Part shown: in pieces, positions 27,894 through 36,070 of the stretch
Position numbering within the stretch: the stretch's first letter is position 1
Layout: each line of letters starts with the position of its first letter
NCBI GenBank assembly: GCA_050304135.1
Contig: JBNLDC010000053.1
Coordinates: forward strand, 67,235-131,234
DNA: 64,000 nt
From: JAFGNB01 sp050304135
GTDB lineage: Bacteria > Fibrobacterota > Chitinivibrionia > Chitinivibrionales > Chitinispirillaceae
Reading direction: 5' to 3'
The notes under the pieces: generated by a model
The model's database searches: none
The model's input: the letters and a program-made list of their open reading frames with translations, nothing else
Told to the model about the DNA's origin: nothing
Translations under genes and position numbers: made by a program

Positions 27894-29219
27894 GTGAAAT
27901 CAAGACCTGCCGCGATAAACAGTATATGGCTGTTTCTGATTCTTGCCAGTATCATCGTTGCCGCCTATACCGGAACAATGGAAGAGGTCACCAAGGCCTC
28001 TTTCAATTCGGCCAAAGGAGCGGTTAGCCTCGCCCTTTCACTTATTGGTGCAATGGCTCTCTGGCTCGGTATCATGAAAGTTGCCGAGGAGGCAGGCCTC
28101 ACCCTGCTCATCGCACGGGCAATCCGTCCGCTTATGGTCCGACTTTTCCCTGATGTTCCGCCCGAACATCCGGCAATGAGCGCGATGATTATGAACATGG
28201 CGGCGAACATGCTCGGTCTCGGAAATGCCGCAACACCTCTGGGCATCAAGGCGATCACTGAACTCGATCGTCTCAATCCCGAAAAGGGAACCGCGACAAA
28301 TGCCATGTGTCTTTTTCTGGCAATCAACACTTCAAGTGTGACGCTGTTGCCTCTGGGAGTGATCGCCGTACGATCGGCGGCAGGGGCATCTCAGCCGGCG
28401 GCGATTCTGTTTCCCGCAATTCTTGCAACACTCTGCTCAACCACCGCTGCAGTACTGGCGGCAAAAATCCTCTCCCGAAGAAATCCTGTTGCAACAATCC
28501 AGGAAACTTCGTCAGTCGATGCAACCGATGCTCAGAACGCTGTCGATCCCGACAATGAAAACCATCAAACGCTTTCTCCGGTTTCGCTATGGATGAAAAT
28601 TGCGATCGCTGCAGTGATACTACTTTTCATCGGGGCAATTCCCTACCGTTTCATCACCACCGGGACGCCATTTGAATTCTCCCTTGACCTGATCACCAGA
28701 GGGACCAACTGGATGGTTCCGTTCATTATGGGTTTTCTCCTTGTTTTCGGGTATCTCAGAGGTGTACGTGTGTACGAGGCGATAACCGAAGGGGCAAAGG
28801 AAGGGTTTCAGGTTGCGGTGAGAATTATTCCGTTTATGGTTGCCATTTTTGTGGCAATCGGAATGTTCCGTGCCAGCGGGGCACTGGAGCTGTTCGGCAG
28901 GGTATTTTCGACAGTACTTCTTAAAATCGGAATGCCGACAGATGTCCTGCCGCTTGCATTGCTCAGGCCACTCTCGGGAACGGGATCGTTCGGTGTCATG
29001 TCGGAGATTGTCAGCAATGCACCGGACAGTTTCTCCTCATTTCTGGCGTCGATTATGCAGGGTAGTACCGAAACAACCTTTTACGTACTGGCTGTGTATT
29101 TCGGTGCCGTCGGTATCCGGAAAACCCGTCATGCACTGAGTGCGGCCCTTTTTGCCGATGGGATCGGTATTGCTGCATCACTGATTTTCGGCCATCTCTT
29201 TTTTGCGCTGATGAATTAA
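27894..29219 (+). CDS. fused SpmA-SpmB nucleoside-recognition-domain membrane protein
   Basis: 441 aa, GTG start at 27894. The N-terminal half is SpmA-like (LWLGIMKVAEEAGL, FPDVPPEHPAMSAMIMNMAAN, LGLGNAATPLGIKA). After a polar linker (about 200-225) the C-terminal half is SpmB-like (RPLSGTGSFGVMSEI, IMQGSTETTFYVLAVYFG). It has about 8-10 membrane helices. In Bacillus the separate proteins affect spore core dehydration; fused versions in non-sporulating Gram-negatives have no established role and are probably transporters. Confidence 0.9.
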   Translation: MKSRPAAINSIWLFLILASIIVAAYTGTMEEVTKASFNSAKGAVSLALSLIGAMALWLGIMKVAEEAGLTLLIARAIRPLMVRLFPDVPPEHPAMSAMIMNMAANMLGLGNAATPLGIKAITELDRLNPEKGTATNAMCLFLAINTSSVTLLPLGVIAVRSAAGASQPAAILFPAILATLCSTTAAVLAAKILSRRNPVATIQETSSVDATDAQNAVDPDNENHQTLSPVSLWMKIAIAAVILLFIGAIPYRFITTGTPFEFSLDLITRGTNWMVPFIMGFLLVFGYLRGVRVYEAITEGAKEGFQVAVRIIPFMVAIFVAIGMFRASGALELFGRVFSTVLLKIGMPTDVLPLALLRPLSGTGSFGVMSEIVSNAPDSFSSFLASIMQGSTETTFYVLAVYFGAVGIRKTRHALSAALFADGIGIAASLIFGHLFFALMN

Positions 29220-29235
29220 GAAAGATGAACAGGAC

Positions 29236-29883
29236 ATGACGAGCGATTCATTCAAAATCGAGGCGTGGCGAAAGAATGTCGAGCAGGCCGGGTGTACTAT
29301 TTCCGAGGTGAATTCGCTGCAACAGCTCACGAAACGTGACGGTTCTCCTCTTTTCTCGTTGTTGGATGTTACCGTTGCTTCCCCAGATGGAAGACCACTG
29401 CCCAACTTCGTTTTCATTCGGGGAAATGCAACAGTTGTCGTTCCACTGCTGATAAACACCGCCAACGGCGAAGAGCGGTTTCTCATGGTTCGTCAGCACA
29501 GGATCGGTAACGGGATGCTTACCCTTGAATTCCCCGCAGGTATGCTTGACCATGAAATCGACGATCCCACCTCGGTTGCCCGGAAAGAGCTTTTAGAGGA
29601 GACCGGACTGAGCATTCCGCGCGACAAGTTGGTTCCGTTATGGTCTGCCCCACTTTACAGTTCCGCAGGAGCGTCTGATGAAGCCATCTACTACTTCGGC
29701 TGCAGAATTGAAATGAAAAACGACCGCTTTGTCTCATTTCAAAACCGTGTGCGTGAAAATGCCGGAGAACGCGAATTTATCACCGTTACCCTGCTCACCT
29801 ACGAAGAGGCTCTTCCTCAGATCAATTCTATTCAGGCCCTTCTCGGCTTCAGCCTTTTCCACAACAAATTTGTAACTAAATAA
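29236..29883 (+). CDS. Nudix hydrolase, ADP-sugar pyrophosphatase-like
   Basis: 215 aa, 16 bp after spmAB. The Nudix region lies at residues 102-124 (AGMLDHEIDD ... VARKELLEETGL). The EExG catalytic part is intact, but the usual Arg-Glu pair reads Lys-Glu and the spacing after the first Gly is atypical. LEFPAGML in front of the box is typical of the ADP-ribose/ADP-sugar pyrophosphatase subgroup. The substrate cannot be decided from sequence. Confidence 0.85.
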   Translation: MTSDSFKIEAWRKNVEQAGCTISEVNSLQQLTKRDGSPLFSLLDVTVASPDGRPLPNFVFIRGNATVVVPLLINTANGEERFLMVRQHRIGNGMLTLEFPAGMLDHEIDDPTSVARKELLEETGLSIPRDKLVPLWSAPLYSSAGASDEAIYYFGCRIEMKNDRFVSFQNRVRENAGEREFITVTLLTYEEALPQINSIQALLGFSLFHNKFVTK

Positions 29884-30042
29884 CATGCGTTGACGATTGA
29901 GCTGTTTTTTTCAGACTTCAATTGTTACATTGCATGTGCCGCAAAGTTACATAATTGTTATTACGGCCTCCCCAAAAAAACATTATTGTATCACACCTGT
30001 ACTCCGATCTTCATTTTTAGCCTGTTTTATTCACATATCTAC

Positions 30043-30058
30043 TGGTATAAGTATTGCA
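30043..30058 (+). promoter_or_regulatory. sigma-54 (-24/-12) promoter of amtB
   Basis: tggtataagtattgca carries GG and GC exactly 12 bp apart with TGG and TTGCA matching the RpoN consensus. It lies 59 bp before the amtB GTG. Sigma-54/NtrC control of amtB-glnK operons is well established, so position and context agree. The -24 half is imperfect (tggtat instead of tggcac). Confidence 0.7.
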
Positions 30059-30116
30059 TTATGCTGCTGCGTACTACCTGATCATAACAATATTGTTTCT
30101 ACGATAGGAGGCAGAT

Positions 30117-31436
30117 GTGCGTACAAAAAAGGTAGGTTTGACGGCAGGGCTTTTGTTTCTCTTGGCAGCCACCCCGCTTTTTGCGGACGACGGTGGTATC
30201 AACATGGTGGATACGCTGTGGGTTCTTGTTGCGGGATTTCTGGTATTCTTCATGAATGCAGGGTTCGCCTTTGTTGAAACCGGTTTTACCCGAGCCAAAA
30301 ACACAGTTAACATTCTGGCTAAAAACTTTATCGTTTTCGCACTTGCCGCCATTGCCTACTGGGCGATCGGTTACGGTTTGATGTTCGGAGAAGGAAACGC
30401 ATTCATCGGTTTAAGCTCCTTTCTGGTTGGAGAAAATTCAACGGCACCAGTCAGCAACATTCCTGTTTATGCCTTTTTCTTTTTTCAGCTCGCATTTGCG
30501 GCAGCCGGATGCTCAATCATTTCCGGTGCGGTGGCAGAGAGAATCAAATTTCTCTCCTTCATCATTTTCGGTACCCTGATGGTGGTATTCATTTACCCGG
30601 TTACCGGACACTGGATCTGGGGTGGTGGATGGTTGGGTTCACTCGGATTCCATGATTTTGCCGGATCAACGGCGGTACACTCCGTTGGTGGCTGGAGTGC
30701 CCTTATCGGTATTCTGCTGTTAGGACCACGTATCAATAAATATCGACAGGATGGCTCAGCCAAGGCGATACCCGGGCACTCCATCCCGCTGGCGACACTG
30801 GGAGGATTTATATTGTGGCTGGGATGGTTCGGGTTCAATCCGGGCAGTGAGCTTGCGATGGATGCAAACGTGCCGCGTATTGCTCTCACAACAGGACTTG
30901 CCTCATGTACCGGTATCGTCAGCGCAATGGCAGTATCGTGGATGCTCAGCGGTAAACCTGACCTTTCAATGATTATCAACGGTTGTCTGGCGGGCCTTGT
31001 TGCGATTACCGCCCCCTGTGCGGTGGTGACCCCCGCCGGTTCACTTGTCGTTGGGGTTGTGGCCGGAGCACTCGTAGTGTTTTCCGTGTTCTTTTTCGAT
31101 AAACTGCATATCGACGATCCGGTCGGAGCCCTCTCGGTTCACCTTGTCAACGGGATCTGGGGTACGGTAGCCGTCGGCCTGCTCGCTGCTCCGGGATACG
31201 TGGACAATGTAACCGGACTATTCTATGGTGGCGGTTTCAAACAGCTGACCGCCCAGCTTATCGGTATCGGTGCCGTGGGCGGATTCGTATCGGTGATGGC
31301 GCTTGTTATCTGGGGCATTATCAAGGCTACCTACGGTATCCGTGTCTCGCGCGAAGAGGAAATCGGCGGACTTGATATCGGTGAGATGGGAATAGAAGGA
31401 TACAGCGGTTTCCAGATCTTCACAACGGAAAACTGA
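30117..31436 (+). CDS. amtB: ammonium transporter
   Basis: 439 aa, GTG start at 30117 with an aggagg SD. A signal-peptide-like N-terminus is followed by about 11 membrane helices. The twin-His pore pair is recognisable in HDFAGSTAVHSVGG and SVHLVNGIWGTVAVG, and the GCS-type segment appears as FAAAGCSIISGAVAERIKF. It imports ammonium across the inner membrane and is normally blocked by the PII protein when nitrogen is plentiful; the PII gene follows 40 bp downstream. A sigma-54-type promoter precedes it. Confidence 0.96.
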   Translation: MRTKKVGLTAGLLFLLAATPLFADDGGINMVDTLWVLVAGFLVFFMNAGFAFVETGFTRAKNTVNILAKNFIVFALAAIAYWAIGYGLMFGEGNAFIGLSSFLVGENSTAPVSNIPVYAFFFFQLAFAAAGCSIISGAVAERIKFLSFIIFGTLMVVFIYPVTGHWIWGGGWLGSLGFHDFAGSTAVHSVGGWSALIGILLLGPRINKYRQDGSAKAIPGHSIPLATLGGFILWLGWFGFNPGSELAMDANVPRIALTTGLASCTGIVSAMAVSWMLSGKPDLSMIINGCLAGLVAITAPCAVVTPAGSLVVGVVAGALVVFSVFFFDKLHIDDPVGALSVHLVNGIWGTVAVGLLAAPGYVDNVTGLFYGGGFKQLTAQLIGIGAVGGFVSVMALVIWGIIKATYGIRVSREEEIGGLDIGEMGIEGYSGFQIFTTEN

Positions 31437-31476
31437 ACCAACAGAACAATTGTTTATTCTCAAAGGAGTTGTTCCT

Positions 31477-31818
31477 ATGAAAATGATTGTCGCCATTATT
31501 CAGCCGACAAAACTTCCTGATGTTAAAAAGGCGCTTTTTGAAGCGGAAGTAAGAAAGATGACCGTGACCAACGTTATCGGTTGCGGACAGCAGGGTGGCT
31601 ACACCGAAAGTTACCGCGGCAGTGTAATTGAGGTGAACCTGTTGAAAAAAATCCGTCTGGAGATAGCTGTCAACGACAATTTTGTTGATGCAACCGTTCA
31701 GGCCATTATCAAAGGGGCTCGTAGCGGTAATATCGGTGATGGAAAAATATTCGTTCTGGATCTCCCCCAGTGTATCCGGATACGTACCGGTGAGGAAGGA
31801 AGCGACGCGGTCGGTTAA
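31477..31818 (+). CDS. PII nitrogen regulatory protein (GlnK/GlnB-like), Tyr51 replaced
   Basis: 113 aa from the ATG at 31477 (SD aaaggag). The PII fold is clear: MKMIVAIIQPTKLPDVKKAL, T-loop GCGQQGGYTESYRGSV, and the ATP-binding GDGKIFVLDL and IRIRTGEEG (Arg101/Arg103). Gap-free alignment to the E. coli numbering keeps Gln39, Tyr46 and Lys58 but gives Ile at position 51 in place of the uridylylated Tyr, with Ser at 49. The canonical GlnD modification is therefore not possible. It is probably the AmtB-binding GlnK-type partner, sensing ATP/ADP and 2-oxoglutarate. It is second in the amtB operon. Confidence 0.93.
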   Translation: MKMIVAIIQPTKLPDVKKALFEAEVRKMTVTNVIGCGQQGGYTESYRGSVIEVNLLKKIRLEIAVNDNFVDATVQAIIKGARSGNIGDGKIFVLDLPQCIRIRTGEEGSDAVG

Positions 31819-31842
31819 ATTACGTATTAGTTACCGAAAAAA

Positions 31843-31879
31843 ACGCCTCTGGCACACAATTGTGGATCAGGGGTGTTTT
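31843..31879 (+). terminator. probable terminator after the PII gene
   Basis: acgcctctg and caggggtgt form a 9-bp stem with two G-U pairs, with a nested cacaattgtg palindrome in the loop, then ttttg. The remaining sequence up to 32125 has no feature I can support. Confidence 0.45.
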
Positions 31880-32125
31880 GTATCGTGGGAAGCAGCCGGT
31901 ATGAGCCCCAATTGCCCCGGTGTTCCGGCAATGAAAAACACAAAAGACCGGTAAAACCCGTCGGTGATTTGCGTTGGTTCTCCAGTGTTATTTATATTGC
32001 TGAGTACCTGCAGGTAGAACACCACCAGTCATCATCCACGATCATTTTGCAGCGGGTGGTTCGCGTTCGGGAGCGGGTTGTGAGTTCCGTATCATCTCAT
32101 AACTGTCTTGACGGGGAGTGTCCGG

Positions 32126-32632
32126 ATGAATTCATTACCTCTTTTTCGTTTTCTGTTCGCCGCACTGTTTTTTATTCCCCTGTTTTGCACGGAAACGGCA
32201 CAACAGGGAGCGTGGAAAAAAATTACTTTCATGGATTGCGACAACGTGACCCATAAAGTTGCAATCCGGTTGAGTGACGCGCGATACGATGCGGAAACCG
32301 GATTCCTACGCGTTGAGGGTGCAGTCAGAAACCGAATGAAGGAATACCGTCTGTTCAATGTACGCAACTGGGTCTACCGCCTCAATGACAAGGGTGAATT
32401 TCTCAAACCGCAAAGTGTTGGCCTGCCGTCACTACCGCTGCAGGCTATGAAAGCGGACGGAACGTCACGTGAAGAGACGTTTGTTCTCATTTATCATATC
32501 GGCGGCAGTAAAGCCGTCTCCCGCATCGTTCTTGACTATGCGGATCAGTTTTTCATGACCGGACAGATAAACAAGATAATTCTGTCGGTTCCTCTTGCAG
32601 TTGAACAGGGCACCGTTTCATCAAGAGGGTAA
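32126..32632 (+). CDS. hypothetical secreted protein
   Basis: 168 aa from the ATG at 32126 (SD ggggag); a GTG-led extension from 32108 is less likely. A signal peptide covers about 1-24 (FRFLFAALFFIPLFCTETA), followed by a compact beta-rich domain of about 140 residues with no recognised motif. It lies 38 bp upstream of the pirin gene on the same strand. I do not recognise the family; probably periplasmic. Confidence 0.65.
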   Translation: MNSLPLFRFLFAALFFIPLFCTETAQQGAWKKITFMDCDNVTHKVAIRLSDARYDAETGFLRVEGAVRNRMKEYRLFNVRNWVYRLNDKGEFLKPQSVGLPSLPLQAMKADGTSREETFVLIYHIGGSKAVSRIVLDYADQFFMTGQINKIILSVPLAVEQGTVSSRG

Positions 32633-32670
32633 CCGGTTCCGACAGGCTCCACAGGAAGGAAATGAACATA

Positions 32671-33600
32671 ATGCAGCAGATGCGAACAATAAACACGATA
32701 CTGACCGGCCAGGAAACCATGGAAGGTGCCGGAGTGCGTCTCAACAGGATATTCGGCCATGTGCAGCAGGCGAAACTGTTTGATCCGTACCTGCTTCTTG
32801 ACGATTTTCACTCGTCCGATCCGCGAGACTATATACAAGGGTTTCCGTGGCATCCCCATCGCGGCATAGAAACCATCACCTACGTACTTGAGGGAAACGT
32901 TGAACACGGCGACAGCCTGGGGAACAAGGGCGTGATCGGCCCCGGAGATGTCCAGTGGATGACCTCCGGCAGCGGAATCATTCATCAGGAGATGCCTTCC
33001 GGCGACACCGACAACCGGCTTGGGGGCCTGCAGTTGTGGGCCAATATTCCGGCGGCGCATAAAATGTGCGCACCCCGTTATCAGGGAGTACCGAAGCAAC
33101 AGATACCGTTTGTTCACCTGCCGGACAAAGGAACCGCCCGGGTGATTGCGGGGACACTCGATGAGGTCCGGGGGCCTGTTCACAATGAGTTTATCGATCC
33201 GGTCTATTTTGATATTGAGCTTCCGGCTGCCTCTGAGTTCGTTTATCCCACGGTGCTGGATCATACCTTTTTTGCCTACATTCTTGATGGATCGGGATTA
33301 TTCGGTCTTCCGGGAGAGCATTTCACCAGCTTTAACGGCAGCACACCGGCCGTCGGGAGCAACGACTTGCAAAGGGTAACGAAAGGGAACGTGGTGGTAT
33401 ACGATCGCGGTTCGATGGTCTCTATTGCAACAGAGGATGCGCCGGTTCATTTTTTACTGATAGGTGGACGACCACTCAGGGAGCCGGTCGCATGGTATGG
33501 TCCCATCGTCATGAATACCGAGGAACAGCTGAAAACAGCTTTTGAAGAATTTCAGGTAGGCACCTTCCTTAAACATAATGCCCCAAACACTGACGCCTGA
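32671..33600 (+). CDS. pirin-family bicupin protein
   Basis: 309 aa. The N-terminal cupin carries the pirin metal-site pattern (HPHRGIETITYVLEGNVEH ... GSGIIHQEMP; His, His, His and Glu ligands), and the C-terminal cupin follows the LGGLQLWANIPA and MCAPRYQ segments. Pirins are iron-binding; some have quercetin 2,3-dioxygenase activity or bind regulators, and the role here is unknown. I chose the ATG at 32671 because the aagga SD is only 2 nt from the ATG at 32662. Its stop is 2 bp from the stop of the convergent STAS gene. Confidence 0.9.
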   Translation: MQQMRTINTILTGQETMEGAGVRLNRIFGHVQQAKLFDPYLLLDDFHSSDPRDYIQGFPWHPHRGIETITYVLEGNVEHGDSLGNKGVIGPGDVQWMTSGSGIIHQEMPSGDTDNRLGGLQLWANIPAAHKMCAPRYQGVPKQQIPFVHLPDKGTARVIAGTLDEVRGPVHNEFIDPVYFDIELPAASEFVYPTVLDHTFFAYILDGSGLFGLPGEHFTSFNGSTPAVGSNDLQRVTKGNVVVYDRGSMVSIATEDAPVHFLLIGGRPLREPVAWYGPIVMNTEEQLKTAFEEFQVGTFLKHNAPNTDA

Positions 33601-33602
33601 GT

Positions 33603-34325
33603 TTATGCGACCGGAGACATCCCTTCATAGGCGGATTGTTCATCGGTAAAAAAGGTGAAATGTGCGTCCGCTCCGAACAGTGTCAGCATTTCATGAGTTA
33701 AATCATGAATTCCATAGGCACGGCAGACACCGCCTGCAGCCACGATTCTTTGAGCTGTTTCGGAGAGCACCGCCGCTCCCTCACTATCGATCGATTCAAG
33801 TCCCGAAAAATCAAACAGATATAAAAGTATATCCGGTGTCGGCTGCAGATTCGAGCATTCACTGAGATCATGTCCGGTCGTCATCGTTCCTGAGAGATGA
33901 ATCCTGCAGGCACAGCTTTCAATTTTGGCAACGCATAAAAAACCCATTTCACTTTCCGCATCGCCCTTGCTGCCGAAGTCTTCCTGAGAAATTTCGAATT
34001 CCACATCGGTTGAATAGATAGGGAACACTTTCTCTATTTTGAGCGCCTTGAACATCGTTGCCAGTTGTTCGGAGACATTGACCAGACTGAGCGTTCCTCC
34101 CCGCTCAGTAACGAATCGCCTGATACGGATCATGAGTCCGAGACCGGAACTGTACACCGCGCGGGTATGGGAAAAATCCAGTACCACCTGATCCTTCCGG
34201 TCCCGAAGACGGATACCGATCTGCTCCTCGATTTCCTTGTTGTCGTACATGGTTATCGCGTCCGGCAATGTAATCCAGAGGTAATGAGCGCGCTCTTCAA
34301 TCTTCAGTTCAGCTTTGTTCGTCAT
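33603..34325 (-). CDS. double STAS-domain protein (anti-sigma-factor-antagonist-like)
   Basis: 240 aa from the ATG at 34325 (SD aagga); a TTG at 34343 is the alternative. The first STAS domain (about 1-105) has VVLDFSHTRAVYSSGLGLMI, with the Ser-Ser-Gly corresponding to the phosphorylation site of SpoIIAA-type antagonists. The second (about 120-235) has FDFSGLESIDSEGAAVL with a matching Ser. Such proteins switch anti-sigma factors or other partners through phosphorylation. No kinase or phosphatase of the RsbW/RsbU type is adjacent. The start overlaps the end of the FapA-like gene by 17 bp, so the two are translationally coupled. Confidence 0.82.
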   Translation of the reverse strand: MTNKAELKIEERAHYLWITLPDAITMYDNKEIEEQIGIRLRDRKDQVVLDFSHTRAVYSSGLGLMIRIRRFVTERGGTLSLVNVSEQLATMFKALKIEKVFPIYSTDVEFEISQEDFGSKGDAESEMGFLCVAKIESCACRIHLSGTMTTGHDLSECSNLQPTPDILLYLFDFSGLESIDSEGAAVLSETAQRIVAAGGVCRAYGIHDLTHEMLTLFGADAHFTFFTDEQSAYEGMSPVA

Positions 34326-35949
34326 GCTGTACGTTTCCTTCAAGAGTTACCGATTGATTCAGAAGTTTGAACCGTTTATTGACAGTTATTGTTTTAACAT
34401 TGTACGGCACATCATAAAGTACCACGGAAGTACCAGGGAAACATTTGTCCTGAACGTGGATGAAACCGGTACGATCTCCCTGGTTTTCACTTGCTTTCCG
34501 CAGTTCCTGTATTTTTCCTGCAACGAAATCAATTTTTTTCTTCATGCCGTTGTAGGCATCCACCCATTTTTTGACCTCTTCGCGACCGCGATCGGTGATA
34601 TTGTCCCCCATCCGCTTCATCAGTGCCGCTTTTGATTTCAGCTGACGTTCAATCGGTTCCAGTTCGGCGGCGAGTTTTTCGTGGAGTGCGGTAAGCTCCT
34701 TAATTTTTTCGAGAATGAGCCCTTTGTTTTTATCATAAATGCAGACACTGGTCGGTACACCGTTGTCGCTGCCGACAGATCTGGCGGTAATTGATTTCCG
34801 GGCCCTTATTTCACCGCCGATGATACCTGATTCATGGCTGGTTCCTGAAAGTGTGTCGCAATCGACCTTGCAGTGCAGAAGGTAGCGTGTGAATTCCATC
34901 GGCCCCTCTGTTTTGAACACCGCCTCCTGAGCAAAATTGCAGACAATTCCCTTCTTGCCGATAATGGTGGTATCGTCTTTACCCATGACCCCTTTATCTA
35001 TTATGACCCTTCCGGCCCGCGAAATGACATTCGCTGATTCCACCTCACCTTTTATCTGGATCGACCCTTCCGCTTCAACACAGAATCCTGGTTTTACACT
35101 GCCGCCAATAAGCACATCACCGGTATATTTGATATTCCCGACGCTGAAATCAACATCATGGTTGATATTGAGCAGTTCCGCAACAACGAGTACCGCACTT
35201 TCGAAATAGATGATACCCGTGGCGCTTGCCAGCAGTTGTGTTCCGTCCGCTGAAATTTCAGTATTTTTCCCCTGTGGAAGCAGAATGTCCTTACCCGCAT
35301 TGGCAGGAATCGGATCTCCGGTAACGGTAGTTCCGGGTTTTCCGGGGGCGGGGGGATATTTGACGGCCAGTAATTCTCCCTTTGCAACCGAGGTGAAAGT
35401 CTGGATATTCCGGTAATCGACACTACCGTCACTGCGCTGCTGCGGTTTAATTTCCGGTGAGATATCTTTTTTATATTCTATCCTGCCATCGGTACCATTT
35501 TCCGGAGGTGTCGCAAAAGCGACATCAACATACTTGTCGTGAATACTTTCAATGCAGATCCGGTTTAATGCTTCGGTGCTTACACCGTGAACCACCCCTT
35601 TGCGCTTGAGGCAGAACTGCAGTTGTGGAAGCGTAAGCTTTTTTCCCCGCAGCAGATAATTTTCTGCAATTTTCAGGCTCGCCTTCTGCATGGTAATGGA
35701 GACACTCGCATTGGCGTCAAGTTCCGTGTCGTAGTATTCAAATACCGGACCGATCTTTTCGAACGCCCCCCGTGCGCGGGTGAAAACATCCATGAACTTC
35801 GCGGAATCGTAGTTCATGACCGTTGAGTTTTTCATCGCCGAAAAAATAACTTCCACTTTTATTGCATCGCGTGTTGCCCGATCGATTTTCACATAGACCC
35901 CGTCGGCTCTGTCTTCTACGGGCACAAACTGTTCCAACGGATTTTTCAC
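34309..35949 (-). CDS. FapA-like (DUF342) polymerising beta-helix protein
   Basis: 546 aa, typical FapA length. The N-terminal part contains the conserved YPPAPGKPGTTVTGDPIPA and GIIYFESAVLVVAELLNIN segments. The central part is a right-handed beta-helix (NIKYTGDVLIGGSVKPGFCV ... VESANVISRAGRVIIDKGVMG), followed by a coiled coil (KIKELTALHEKLAAELEPIE) and a C-terminal FapA-type tail (VYDVPYNVKTITVNK-like). FapA-family proteins form cytoplasmic membrane-linked polymers; roles have been linked to signalling and cell shape, but no specific function is established here. It lies between a glycosyltransferase gene (122-bp gap) and the STAS gene. Confidence 0.85.
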   Translation of the reverse strand: MKNPLEQFVPVEDRADGVYVKIDRATRDAIKVEVIFSAMKNSTVMNYDSAKFMDVFTRARGAFEKIGPVFEYYDTELDANASVSITMQKASLKIAENYLLRGKKLTLPQLQFCLKRKGVVHGVSTEALNRICIESIHDKYVDVAFATPPENGTDGRIEYKKDISPEIKPQQRSDGSVDYRNIQTFTSVAKGELLAVKYPPAPGKPGTTVTGDPIPANAGKDILLPQGKNTEISADGTQLLASATGIIYFESAVLVVAELLNINHDVDFSVGNIKYTGDVLIGGSVKPGFCVEAEGSIQIKGEVESANVISRAGRVIIDKGVMGKDDTTIIGKKGIVCNFAQEAVFKTEGPMEFTRYLLHCKVDCDTLSGTSHESGIIGGEIRARKSITARSVGSDNGVPTSVCIYDKNKGLILEKIKELTALHEKLAAELEPIERQLKSKAALMKRMGDNITDRGREEVKKWVDAYNGMKKKIDFVAGKIQELRKASENQGDRTGFIHVQDKCFPGTSVVLYDVPYNVKTITVNKRFKLLNQSVTLEGNVQHDEQS

Positions 35950-36070
35950 AATGCGTTACTCCTCTGTGCCGCCGTTATTTTCAGCGGGGGACTGAAACGA
36001 ACATGGATTTCTGATTATAACGTCGGGAAATGTGGTATGCAAGGAAAAGTGTCACGGCGGCAGGTTTGAA

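Noticed and set aside
31851..31866. tggcac...ttg sigma-54-like sequence
   Set aside because: The spacing between the GG and the expected GC is off, and the segment is inside the loop of a probable terminator.
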